This document shows positions 43,195 through 53,590 of a DNA stretch of 60,871 bases, piece by piece (within the stretch, counting starts at the first letter, position 1; every line of letters begins with the position of its first letter). The DNA is taken from positions 1 to 60,871 of the forward strand of contig JACVTC010000281.1 in the NCBI GenBank assembly GCA_016946835.1. Direction: 5' to 3'. The DNA is from Neocallimastix lanati (nom. inval.) (taxonomy: Eukaryota; Neocallimastigomycota; Neocallimastigomycetes; Neocallimastigales; Neocallimastigaceae). A program made the position numbers and the translations under genes. The notes under the pieces were generated by a model, which saw only the letters and a list, made by a program, of their open reading frames with translations, had not been told where the DNA came from and ran no database searches.

Positions 43195-43832
43195 CAGATG
43201 AATAGATGGATGGATAGATGGATGGATAGATGGATGGATAGATGAATAGATGGATAGATGGATGGATAGATGGATAGATGGATGGATAGATGAATAGATG
43301 GATAGATGGATAGATGGATGGATAGATGGATAGATGGATATAAATATATATATATATATATATATTTAAATAAAATATTGTTTTTGTAAAAAAAAAAAAA
43401 AAAAAAAAAGTTTGTAATTTTTATATTTTAAAAAATAATTATTATTTTCAATAGAAATAGTAGTAAATTTTTTTTTTTTTTTTTCGTTTTAAAATAAAAT
43501 ATTATTTTTATAAGAGAAATGTAATAAATTTATTTTTTTTTTTTTAAATAAAATATTGTTTTTATAAGAGAAATGTAATCGAATTATATTTTTTAAAATA
43601 AAATATTATTTTATAAAAAGGAAAATAAAATAAAAACAAAAACAAAAACAAAAAATATTAAATTTTTATTTTCTTGAATAAAAAAGTTTCAAAATATTTT
43701 TATAATTATCAAATTTTTGAAATATTATTTAAAATAATTTTAAATTTTATAAAATGATTTTTATATTTTTAAATAAAAATATTATAAAAATATATATAAA
43801 TTTATAGTTTTTGAAAATTTTAAATTACGATT
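43037..43832. other. AT-rich spacer with microsatellites
   Basis: No gene. Contains the array at 43171-43340, an A-run near 43390-43409, T-runs, and two near-identical ~45-bp stretches around 43488-43525 and 43545-43580 (AAAATAAAATATT.TTTTTATAAGAGAAATGTAAT type). Confidence 0.6.
43171..43340. repeat. TGTA and GATG/GATA tetranucleotide microsatellite
   Basis: (TGTA)6 at 43171-43194 is followed by about 36 units of mixed GATG and GATA with occasional GAATA. Units alternate in blocks such as GATGGATGGATA, giving a 12-bp higher-order pattern. Confidence 0.95.
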
Positions 43833-46097
43833 ATGAATCTATTAATTTCATTAGTGTTACTGACAATTGTTACCAATATTGGTAATTCATTTTCGATTAA
43901 TAATAAAGAAAATGAAGATATTACAAATATTGAATTTTGTCTCTACACTAATAACAATGTAATAAAAATGACCAATCCATATTACGTTGATTCTAATAAT
44001 AATACGGTTTATTTTAATACTATTGAAGATTATGCAAAGTTTATTGGACCTGATTGGTTTGGTGTATCTTACTGTGGTAATAATACACTAGTTAATAATA
44101 TTGGAAAGTATTATACTGTTATTAAAAATAAAAGTTACAATAAAAGAGAAAGTAAGGAAAATAAATCTGTAGATGTAAACGATAAAAAAGAAAAAGAGGT
44201 AGAAGATAATGAAAATAATGATAAACATAAATATAAAGATGATAAAGAAGAAGTTAAAGATGAAAATACTGATGATGTATATAGAAGTCGTAAGATAGAA
44301 GAATTAAAACAACAATATAAAGAAATTTATGATGATTTAATGAAAAATGGTATCAAAAATATTGCATTAAATAGTAATAATCCAGCGTATAATCCATATC
44401 ATCCTTCATTAATTAGAGTCGAACAATTAAATGATGATCCATTAAATACTATTTATACTATAGGTATGCCATATAGATCTGAGGAACATATTAAATTGAT
44501 AGATAATTCAAAAAGTGATATGGAAGAATGTGGCAATTTTAGTAATATGAAAGGTTCTACCTACACTTGCTCTGTTTCTTTTACTACAGAAATACAAGAT
44601 ACTATTAGTATATCCAATAGTAATGGTAATTCTTATCATAAATCATATGGTAAAGTTTATAGTAAAGGTGATGCTAACACTGATGAAATCAATAAAACAA
44701 TTGAATTGGCAAAAACATTATCAAATTCTAAATCAATGTCTTTATCGGAATCTAAAGGTGTTAGTAATTCTATTGAAAATATATATACCGTTATTAATAG
44801 TAATAGTAAATCCACTACTGATAATAAGGATCAAACTATTACTAATAGTAGAGAAAATAGTAAAACTTATACAGTAAACGAAGAACAATCTCATGCTCAC
44901 ACGGATTCTGGAGAAGTTGTCGAAGAATCAAATTGGAGTAAAAGTGAAGAAATTTCTCATACTGAAGAAAATACTAGAATGGAAAAAAAAGATTTTGATA
45001 AAGTAAAAAACGAAGTATATACACCGAGATTAAAAGATATACCGATAGATCAGAGTCTCTTTGAAAATGTAACTATAACATCTTTTGATAATTATGTTTA
45101 TCCAGCAGGTGAAAAATTATATAATATAGTTACAAATAAAGAAAAATTTGATTTTATTGGATGTAAAAGTCCATTAGAGTTGTTTGGTATTGATATGCCC
45201 GAAACATTTATAAATGATGCAGGCAATGGTATTATCGGTTGGGGAGTTGACACTATTAAAGATATATTTAGTAAAAAACGCAATCTACAATATATTAATT
45301 CTATGAACGAAAAATCGTCAAGTTCCACAACAAATCTCAAAAAGCGTGGCGGTAAAGGAGGAAATCCTTATTTACAGATTTTATCTAGTGGTGGTGAAAT
45401 TATTGGTCAATATGGTAATTTAGTAGCTATGGGCGATCAAAGTAGAATACAAAGAGCTGGTATTAGATCATCCGAAAATATAGCTATAGATCAAGCTAAT
45501 TTGCAGTATCAATTAGCTTTAGCAGGAACTCATTCTTCATCTGACACAGTAACCCATGGTAGTACTAGAGGTGGTTCTATATCTTCCTCAAAAGGCTGGT
45601 CTGATACTGCTACTACAACTTCTGGATTTAGTAACAGTTGGGTAAATACGGTTGGATATTCTGATGCCCGTACGACTGGTCATAGTGAAACTTCAACTAA
45701 AGAAAATTCTGTTTCAGATGCTACATCAAAAATGCTTTCATCTACCTTTAATAAAGACACTGGATGGGTTAACGAAGAATCAAAATCAGATACATCATCA
45801 CATGGATATACTTTTGGAAATTCTGTTCAAGTCAATACTAATAACCAAACCTCTTATGAATCTGTAATAGAAAAATCTGCTCAGCATTCCTATGAAATCT
45901 CTAGAAGTAACTCCACGTGTACTACTTCAACTAAAACGGTTACAATTAATAATATTGAAGATAATTCATGTCATTCTATAGTGGCTTTGCCTATGTTCAA
46001 AACGGAAGTTGTTATCTGGGCTAAAGGTCATATAACGGAATTAAATGAAACTCGTATTACCTTTAATAGAAGTACTTATTCCTGTAGAATTTGTTGA
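43833..46097 (+). CDS. Secreted multi-domain lectin protein, copy 2, N-terminal part
   Basis: This 754-codon segment starts with a signal peptide (about 1-19). A short globular domain (about 28-95) follows, then a charged Lys/Glu/Asp stretch (about 105-155). Residues about 240-370 and 540-720 are long Ser/Thr/Asn-rich stretches with alternating polar residues. A Gly-rich hinge (KKRGGKGGNPY) lies near 504-514. The frame stops at 46095-46097, but coding continues in the +1 frame from 46045. It is the 5' half of the gene whose 3' half also exists as copy 1 at the left end of the window. Secreted or cell-surface location is inferred from the signal peptide. Confidence 0.7.
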   Translation: MNLLISLVLLTIVTNIGNSFSINNKENEDITNIEFCLYTNNNVIKMTNPYYVDSNNNTVYFNTIEDYAKFIGPDWFGVSYCGNNTLVNNIGKYYTVIKNKSYNKRESKENKSVDVNDKKEKEVEDNENNDKHKYKDDKEEVKDENTDDVYRSRKIEELKQQYKEIYDDLMKNGIKNIALNSNNPAYNPYHPSLIRVEQLNDDPLNTIYTIGMPYRSEEHIKLIDNSKSDMEECGNFSNMKGSTYTCSVSFTTEIQDTISISNSNGNSYHKSYGKVYSKGDANTDEINKTIELAKTLSNSKSMSLSESKGVSNSIENIYTVINSNSKSTTDNKDQTITNSRENSKTYTVNEEQSHAHTDSGEVVEESNWSKSEEISHTEENTRMEKKDFDKVKNEVYTPRLKDIPIDQSLFENVTITSFDNYVYPAGEKLYNIVTNKEKFDFIGCKSPLELFGIDMPETFINDAGNGIIGWGVDTIKDIFSKKRNLQYINSMNEKSSSSTTNLKKRGGKGGNPYLQILSSGGEIIGQYGNLVAMGDQSRIQRAGIRSSENIAIDQANLQYQLALAGTHSSSDTVTHGSTRGGSISSSKGWSDTATTTSGFSNSWVNTVGYSDARTTGHSETSTKENSVSDATSKMLSSTFNKDTGWVNEESKSDTSSHGYTFGNSVQVNTNNQTSYESVIEKSAQHSYEISRSNSTCTTSTKTVTINNIEDNSCHSIVALPMFKTEVVIWAKGHITELNETRITFNRSTYSCRIC

Positions 46098-47166
46098 TTT
46101 TGTAACAAGTGTAATCGATTGTAAAGATAAATATAATTATAAAGAAACTTTAACTAATAATGATTTTGACAAGTTCAATTTTATTGAAAATGATAAAAAT
46201 GTTAACTCGGATACCTTAATTTCAGGTGATGTTTTATTAGATGGTGAAGCCATAACAACTAAATGTAAAAAGTATAGTTTTGGATTGTTAGGTAACGGTG
46301 AGTTAGTTTTATGTAAAGGTGATACTATTAGTGAAGAAAACTGTCAAGGAAATAAAAAAATATGGAGTAATGGAATTAATACTATACCAGATGATCATAA
46401 TGATTTAAAATTCTTTATTGGTTATAATGGCCATTTATATATCACTGCTAAAAATATTTATAAAAAAAACATAAGTAATGTTAAATATTCGAAAGAATAT
46501 ATTGAATTATTTGAAAAAATAATCGATTTAGATAACAATTTGAATGGAGAAAAGGAAAGAATTAAAAAGTTAATATTAGATTATTATAAAGTTAATAATA
46601 ATAATGTTGTATTGACAAATTCTATTAAAAGTAATACAATAAGTGTAAAAGAAAAAAGAGCTCGTATTCCACATCTTCCAAAAACACAACCCATTATAAC
46701 TAAAGGTACTACTGCTACAACGAGCAACCATAAATCTACAACTACTAATGTTACCACAAACAATAATAAATCTAAAACTATTACAGTTACTACAAGCAGC
46801 CATAAATCTACAACAACTACTATTAACAGTAATAAATCTACAACTACTATTATTCCTACAAACATTAATAAATCTTCAACAAGTATCATTATTACAAATA
46901 ATAATAATTCTACTACAACTAATAATGCTACCGTAACTGCAACAACAACAACAACAACAACAACAACAGCAACTAGTACAACATCTCCTACTTCGGATAA
47001 TCCAAATGGAATAACTATAGAAGACGATGATTATATTATTTGGGATTCTTTACCTAAAGATTTACCTTTTAATGTAGGTTTCCCAGATGATAAAGGTTAT
47101 TATTTACATATTAAAGATGAAGATGATGTGAGAATAGGAGCTTCAGTGACTTATACGATGGCGTAG
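46045..47166 (+). CDS. Lectin protein copy 2, middle part with bulb-lectin-like domain
   Basis: This +1-frame continuation carries a bulb-lectin-like segment: GDVLLDGEAI...YSFGLLGNGELVLC... followed by IWSNG, about residues 65-120. A long Thr/Ser/Asn linker follows, encoded by ACA/ACT and AAT repeats (46700-46985). The frame ends at TAG (47164) because one T is missing near 47151 compared with copy 1, which reads through at this site (near 339-341). The gene then continues at 47154-48320. Confidence 0.7.
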   Translation: MKLVLPLIEVLIPVEFVDFVTSVIDCKDKYNYKETLTNNDFDKFNFIENDKNVNSDTLISGDVLLDGEAITTKCKKYSFGLLGNGELVLCKGDTISEENCQGNKKIWSNGINTIPDDHNDLKFFIGYNGHLYITAKNIYKKNISNVKYSKEYIELFEKIIDLDNNLNGEKERIKKLILDYYKVNNNNVVLTNSIKSNTISVKEKRARIPHLPKTQPIITKGTTATTSNHKSTTTNVTTNNNKSKTITVTTSSHKSTTTTINSNKSTTTIIPTNINKSSTSIIITNNNNSTTTNNATVTATTTTTTTTTATSTTSPTSDNPNGITIEDDDYIIWDSLPKDLPFNVGFPDDKGYYLHIKDEDDVRIGASVTYTMA

Positions 47167-48311
47167 GTGTAAAAATTTGGGAAATTAAAGGTCATCAAGA
47201 AAATTATAATGGTTACGCTTTTCCAGTAGAATATGTATATCCATTGAGTATTAACGGTAATATAAAAGCCGATTATGAATATTATGATAAACATAATGTA
47301 CATAATACTAAAGTTGTTAAAGATCTTAATACTAATACAATTGAAATGAATTGTTCTAATAGGTTGAATCAAAATGAAGCACTAATATCTGAAAATAAAA
47401 AATATAGATTTTATGTTCAAAAAACTGGAAATATGGTAATAAAAGATAATTCAAGAACTACTTGGTCTTCCAATACAGCTAATATTGATTTGTTTGATGG
47501 TCCTTATAAAATTGTTTTTTCTCCATTAGGTGAAATTATATTAAGAGATAAAAGCAATTATTCTATATGGCATTCGATTAACCCGTTAGCTCTTGTTGAC
47601 TCAGAAAACCTTTTAAATAGTTATAAATTCTATTTAACATTAACTAACGAAGGTGAATTAATTGTTGAAGATCAATACCATAATGTTTATTGGAGTAATT
47701 GGAATAAAAGATTATACGATGGTCATATTAGATTTGTTAATCCAGTTTTATATGAAATTACATCTTGTTCAGAACATGTAAGAAATAAATATATATATGA
47801 AATATTTTCAGAAACAGATATATATAATTATAATTATTTTGAAAATTCCGATGAAGATCCAATCTTCATTAAAAAATACTACTTTAATAATTTATTACCT
47901 GGAGAATCATTATTATCAGATTATAATATGTATTTAAATGTTACGGATACTGAAGTTAAACTTATTAATGGTAACTTGAACGAAACCACAATTATACAAA
48001 GTTGTCCAAAGGATGAAGGAGTTAAGGAATTACAATTAAATAATCAAGGTCTATTTCTAATTTGTAACAACAAAACCAAAAAAACGATTGTATCCATTGA
48101 TCCTAAATTCGATGAAAAAGGTAATAATCTTAATAAATATAATAGATTATCTATTGAATATAGACCAAATATGAAAAAACCAGAATTAATGATTTTTAAT
48201 GTAAAAAATTGGGAACCGATATGGAAATACTCCGGTATAAGATATTTATCTAGTATAAGACAAGTAAATAGACCATTCTATGATAGTAGTCATGGAATAA
48301 ATAATGTAATT
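46810..48311 (+). repeat. Right copy of ~1.5-kb direct repeat
   Basis: Counterpart of 1-1498 in the same orientation, offset about 46.81 kb. The right end is sharp at ...AATGTAATT. Indels affecting the frame are concentrated in the left copy. Confidence 0.9.
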
Positions 48312-48320
48312 TTATTATGA
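47154..48320 (+). CDS. Lectin protein copy 2, C-terminal lectin repeats, truncated
   Basis: The open frame begins just after the 47166 break and has no ATG of its own. It contains bulb-lectin-like repeats: ...YRFYVQKTGNMVIKD...WSSNT (about 47401-47475), a following ...GEIILRDK...IWHS, and ...NEGELIVED...YWSNW. It is nearly identical to copy 1. At about 48311 the sequence leaves copy 1 abruptly and the frame ends nine bases later. The ricin-like C-terminal region present in copy 1 (1498-2953) is missing. Confidence 0.7.
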   Translation, partial: YDGVGVKIWEIKGHQENYNGYAFPVEYVYPLSINGNIKADYEYYDKHNVHNTKVVKDLNTNTIEMNCSNRLNQNEALISENKKYRFYVQKTGNMVIKDNSRTTWSSNTANIDLFDGPYKIVFSPLGEIILRDKSNYSIWHSINPLALVDSENLLNSYKFYLTLTNEGELIVEDQYHNVYWSNWNKRLYDGHIRFVNPVLYEITSCSEHVRNKYIYEIFSETDIYNYNYFENSDEDPIFIKKYYFNNLLPGESLLSDYNMYLNVTDTEVKLINGNLNETTIIQSCPKDEGVKELQLNNQGLFLICNNKTKKTIVSIDPKFDEKGNNLNKYNRLSIEYRPNMKKPELMIFNVKNWEPIWKYSGIRYLSSIRQVNRPFYDSSHGINNVILL

Positions 48321-48795
48321 ATATAATCATAATAAAATTTACATAAAAATATCAATAACTGAAGCTAATGATCATGGAGTTACTGAAGATGATACTCATG
48401 CCATAACTAATACTACAAGTGTTTCTAGAGAAAATAATTGGAGTGGATATAAAGAAAAATCAGGTACAAAAGAATATAGTTATTTAAGTAAAGAAGATTA
48501 TGACTATCATGATGATCAATATGAGCCCATCGGTAGAATAGATTATATAAATGATAAAACTTCGTATAATGACAAAAATAAAGAAATGAAAATAATTACA
48601 AATTTATTGTATATGAAAATAATTATAGATCAGGATAACGAAACACAGTTAGAAAAAAGATTTCTTCCTTTAGTAGCATTGGCACCTATAATAGTTGATT
48701 TTGCTATTTCAACTGCAGCTAGAGTATTAGTAAAACAAGGAATAAAGTATGCTGGTAAATATGTAGTTAAAAAAATAGCTAATAAATTAGCTTAA
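48312..48795 (+). pseudogene. Fragment of a related secreted-protein gene joined to the truncated lectin gene
   Basis: From about 48313 a single frame is open to 48795 without a start codon. It has a Ser/Thr/Asp-rich part with a Glu-Asn-Asn-Trp-Ser segment, recalling the Glu-Ser-Asn-Trp-Ser of the 43833 protein, then a charged linker. It ends in a Val/Ala/Ile-rich helix (ALAPIIVDFAISTAARVLV) and a Lys-rich end, which could insert in or lie on a membrane. It looks like part of a paralogous gene brought next to the truncated lectin gene. After 48795 frames are broken to about 49080. Confidence 0.5.
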
Positions 48796-49101
48796 CAAAG
48801 TAGGTAAAGAAGCAGCGAAAAATCTATCTAAAAAAGTTAAAAGGGGAGGAAAAAAAAATTATATTAGATGGAGAAAATCAAATAGGTCTAAACGGTTTCA
48901 CAATTATATGGAAATATAAAAGAAAATGATAATTTAGATTTTCATAAAGAATCATTTAGCCGAACTTATGATCAAAATGAAAAATTATCAACAAACAGAA
49001 AATTGGAATCAAAAAAATTTTGATCAAACAGAAACATGGAATTGGAAAAATTTTGAATCAAGTTGAATATTGGAATAAAAGAAACGAACAAACGGAATGT
49101 A

Positions 49102-49145
49102 ATATTATTCTATTCACTAAATATATTTAGTGAATAGAATAATAT
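49102..49145. repeat. 44-bp perfect palindrome
   Basis: Each arm is 22 bases with no spacer; the centre reads CACTAAATATATTTAGTG. In RNA it would form one long hairpin, in DNA a cruciform. It lies shortly after the broken coding remnant ending near 49080. Confidence 0.95.
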
Positions 49146-49276
49146 ATATAATTATAATTATTTTACTATTTTATAAAAATAAAATGTTTTTAAAAATTTT
49201 TAATTTCTAAAAATAAAAAATTAAAAAGTATTATATTATTGAAAAAATATTTTAATGATGAAATCATTTACAATAT

Positions 49277-51479
49277 ATGGTTTTTCTTTTATTAAATTGT
49301 ATATTAATGACTATTTAAATTTTTGATACTAATTGCAAGAGTTATATTGATGGAAATTCATATTTTAATAAAATTAATATTTTAACTACTCATAATATTC
49401 ATTTATATAGAATATTGTAAATATTTTTTAATTGAACTTATCATATATATTATATGGACAAATAGACCAATAGTTTTAATCACAAGTAAAAATTATAAAT
49501 CGTCAATCTTATTAATTTATTGAGATAAACCAAATATAAGAAGATACAAAAATTATCTGAATTCATCTTTTCGCTCAACTTTCTTAGAAAATATTCATTG
49601 CAAAGATAATATAATGTAATTAATTAAAATTATTTAAGAACAAGTAACATCTTTAGTATAAATATATATAAATTTCATTATATTGAGCATCGCTAATAAC
49701 TTATTTATGTTTGGTTATAAATAACTTTATAAATAAAACTTTATATTCAATTAAATTTTAATTCTTTAATTTATTTAAAAATTTACTGAAATTTATAATG
49801 TTATGTTTTTTAATACGTAATTCTCATTTTTTTTATATATTGATAATAAAAATTAAATTTTTTATATTTTATTTTAAAGTGTTATATTTAATATTTAATA
49901 TATTTAGATTTCATAAATAAGTATATTTTGTATATTAATAAATTTATAGTTTAATTAATAATACAATATTTCTATTTTTATTTCTCTTATTAATTAATAT
50001 AATATCTTTCTAATAAATGGAAAATTTCTTATTATATTTACAATATTAAGTTATACATTTATTGATATTTTTATGTAAATTTTATTATGATTATATTCAT
50101 GACAAATTTTCAAAAATTCCTATAATGAAATTTTTAAACTTGTCTTATATGTTCGATATTGTTTAATGCTAAATAATAACCGTATAATCGAAGATTTATA
50201 TTATTAATTGATTTAATTTAATAAAATTTAATATTTTCAAAATAAAAATAATTGATTTATTCCATTATTCAGTGTTTATTTTTTTCATAATTGATTTAAT
50301 TTATAATATATAATTTAATATAACTAATTTAATAAAATATAAAATATACTTATTGTTATTATAGTTGTTGCAAAAAAAATATATTTATTTAACTATATCC
50401 ACAATTATTAAAGCATTTAATATATTTTATACTATACAATTTAAAATAAAATATTTAATGAAATTTATGTTATATAATTTTAAATATATTTAAAAAAAAA
50501 AACAATAAATAATTAGTGAAAAATGTAATTTACGAAATATTTAATAATAATATATAATTAAAATTTTTATTAATTGACTTATTTTCATTATTACATCAAA
50601 CAAATTTATTTTATCTATTTATAAAATAATTTTTATTTCTTATTAAATAAATATTTTCATATAAATATCTCAAAATTTTATTAATAAATAAGTTAATAGG
50701 ATAAATTATTAATTTATTGTTAATATTTAGAAAATTTTTAGAAAAATGATAATTTATATTATTTTAAATAAAAAAAATATTCAAAATTATAATTTTAATT
50801 TTTTAATAAAAATAAACATTTTTTCTCAAATTAAATAGTATTAGAAATATAAATTTTATTTACATATAAACTTAATAAAATATTTTTTATTTGTAAATAA
50901 TATAATTGTATTTTATATAAATTAATATTGTTTACAAAATTTTATATAAAATGAGTTTACTTTTTTTTATTATTTAATAATTATTTTAGTATTATATAAA
51001 TTAAATTTATAAATTTTATTTATTATTTTCATAATAAATATTTTTTATTCATTAAAATTAAATTTTTAATTTACAATTTAAATATTATATATATATAAAT
51101 CATTAATTTTTATCCTTTATATTAAATCTACTTGTGTTTATGAAATTTCTACTATACGAAAAGCAAATTGGGTTTTATCGTATTATAATTTTAGAAATCC
51201 CTTTAATGTATTTCTCAATAAAAATAGTTATTTAATAAAATATATCACCTTTATTTATATATATGATTGTATTTTGTTAAATAAATGTAATAGAGAGAAA
51301 TGTATTTGGGACTTCGAATTATTATCTAATAAATGCATTAATATTCCTTATGCTTTTAATATTTAATAACTAATATTTCATTTCGATAGTATTAGTTTAA
51401 ATTATATATCATTTATATATTGTACTAAACTATCTTTTGATAAATGCTTTTTTGAAAATTAATTTTCATTGAAGTTATA
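49277..51479 (+). pseudogene. Possible decayed secreted Cys-containing gene
   Basis: At 49277 an ATG with a signal-peptide-like start (MVFLLLNCILMTI) runs into TAA, then IFDTNCKSYIDGNS. Much further on, at 51120-51365 and 51410-51463, short frames contain spaced cysteines (NKCNREKCIWDFELLSNKC; CTKLSFDKCFF). These may be remnants of one gene, but there is no continuous evidence and the middle is unreadable. Confidence 0.22.
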
Positions 51480-52570
51480 TACTAAATATTAGAATCTTAT
51501 AATAGATAAATTAACAATTCAATAAATAGAAATTATGATATAAAAATAATTCAAATCATTCTTAATTTTGCTTGATTTATTTTCATAAAGTAAAATATTA
51601 TTGGTAAGCCTTTCGAATATTTATTTTTTTTTTTTACTTATAAAGCTTCTTCAATTCATTTTATAATTAAAAATAAGCTTTTTTTGTAGGATTGAATATA
51701 ATTTGTTTTTCATATCTATTATTTAAATGCTTATATTTTTATCATTTGCTAACATTGAATACAAGTACTTATATTTCAAATAAAGATTATATATAAAAAA
51801 AATTGTTTGTATATTAGTGATTTTTAATATATATATTTTTTTTAATTTTATTTATTTTTATTTTTAATCATTTTTCGTTTTTTTATTAGTTATTAATTTT
51901 TTATTGATTTGTTTTCTTCTTCTTTTTTTTTAAGAAGAAATTTATACTAAATTAATACCAAAAGTTAAAGAAATATTTTATAATTAACATAATATAATAT
52001 AAAAATTATATAAGTATTTTTATTTTCTTTTTTTTTATTAATAATTAATAAAAAAATAATGATAATTAATATTATGCTAATAATACTAATTATAAATGAT
52101 AATAATAATATTAATTTCATTAAAAATGATTCTTTTAATTTAAAAATAAATATTTTAATGATGATTTAATATATATATTTTAGTAATAACTAAATAGGGG
52201 ATATAAATATTATATTAAATTAAAATATATTTTTTCATTTTTATATAATTTACATTATAAATAATAATATATAATTATAATTAATTTTTTTATATTACTT
52301 TAATTTATTAAGAATTCTTTTATTAATTTAATAATATATATACTTAATAAAAAGAAATTAAAAACTTTAAATAGTATATTAACGAATTTAACTATTAATT
52401 AAATTTATTTTTAAATTATTAAAATTTTAAATATTGAAATAAATATACTTTATTAATATTTCTAAAATTTTTTTACACTTATATATTTACGAAATCAAAA
52501 TTATTTTTATTAATTATAAAAAAGAAAAAAATTATTTTTTAATCAATAATTATATACTTTAAACTTTTAA

Positions 52571-53590
52571 TTGATCAATAAAATGGATAACAATATTAAT
52601 ATAATCAAACGATATATTGAAAAAAAAGATTATATTAATTTAGAGGAGATTTTAAGTAATTTTATTATTCCCTTAAATGAAATACTAAATAAAAACTTTG
52701 ATATAATATGTTTTGCAATTAAAAATGGATGTGAAGATTCTTTTATTAAAAATATTTATAAATGGTATAATATTAATCAGTTAGATTATTGCTATTTTTT
52801 AAATAATAGATTTATTTCTCCACTATTATATTCATTTATTTATAAAAAATATGAATTAATTGAGTTCCTAACAAATAAAGGAGCTAATATTAATAGAAAA
52901 TATAATAATATGAGTTTATTAAAATACTTAATTAATAATGAATATTTTAATGAAGAAAATATTTCAATTTTAGTTAAAAATAAATATAAATTTAGTCGTC
53001 ATGATTTTGAAATTCTTTTTCAAAAAGAGTTCAATTTAATTATATTAACATTTGAACAAATCACTTTATTCAACGAAGAAATAAAAAATAATTATAATAA
53101 AAATAATAATATGGAAAAAAAAAAAAGAAGAAGATTTGAAAAAGAAAAAGAAAAAGAAAAAATCGAAATCATCATGCAGGAAATTAATATACCATTTATG
53201 TGGTATATCAAATTATTTAAAGAAAATAAATTTAGAGAAATAACTCTATTACTTAAATATGAAAGATCAAAAGAAAAATTTAATGGAATAAAATTTTTCG
53301 ATCATCAATTTAAATATTTAAATAAAAATTCAGAAAATGATATTGAATTTCATTTCTTACATGAAATTATTGAAAATAATATTGAAATCCCAAATTACAA
53401 AAATGAAAATTATGAAAATGTAAATAAAGATATCCAGATTAAAAATAAATTTGAACAAATTTTAAATAGAAAAACAAAATTATATAAAAGAATTCTTTTA
53501 AATAAAAAAAACGAAGAAATTGAAGAATTTAAAATTAATAATAAATTTTTTATTCTCTATTTACAAAAAAAAAAAATTATAATTAATTAG
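52571..53590 (+). CDS. Ankyrin-type repeat protein
   Basis: The 339-residue protein has helical repeats in its N-terminal half (about 10-150). One unit is recognisable as ankyrin-like: SPLLYSFIYKKYELIEFLTNKGANIN (about 82-107) has the hydrophobic helix pair and the Gly-Ala-x-Ile-Asn turn. A basic stretch (KKKRRRFEKEKEKEK, about 182-196) interrupts it, then a Lys/Asn-rich helical end. No signal peptide. Ankyrin repeats mediate protein binding, and the partner is unknown. Large families of such divergent ankyrin proteins are common in anaerobic fungi. It resembles the minus-strand gene at 56353-57500, which has the same N-terminal plan. Confidence 0.7.
   Translation: MINKMDNNINIIKRYIEKKDYINLEEILSNFIIPLNEILNKNFDIICFAIKNGCEDSFIKNIYKWYNINQLDYCYFLNNRFISPLLYSFIYKKYELIEFLTNKGANINRKYNNMSLLKYLINNEYFNEENISILVKNKYKFSRHDFEILFQKEFNLIILTFEQITLFNEEIKNNYNKNNNMEKKKRRRFEKEKEKEKIEIIMQEINIPFMWYIKLFKENKFREITLLLKYERSKEKFNGIKFFDHQFKYLNKNSENDIEFHFLHEIIENNIEIPNYKNENYENVNKDIQIKNKFEQILNRKTKLYKRILLNKKNEEIEEFKINNKFFILYLQKKKIIIN

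Larger units (their letters stand above)
48796..52570. other. Long gene-poor AT-rich region
   Basis: About 3.8 kb without an intact gene. It contains broken coding remnants to ~49080, a perfect palindrome at 49102-49145, and scattered short frames that look like decayed secreted-protein sequence (49277-49560 and 51120-51475). The rest is A/T-rich with no recognised element. Confidence 0.55.

Noticed and set aside
43171-43340. CRISPR-like array
   Set aside because: The units are simple GATG/GATA tetranucleotides with no spacers. The organism is eukaryotic.
46576-46889. Minus-strand frames across the Thr-rich linker
   Set aside because: Val/Leu-rich antisense of ACA/ACT repeats in the lectin gene.
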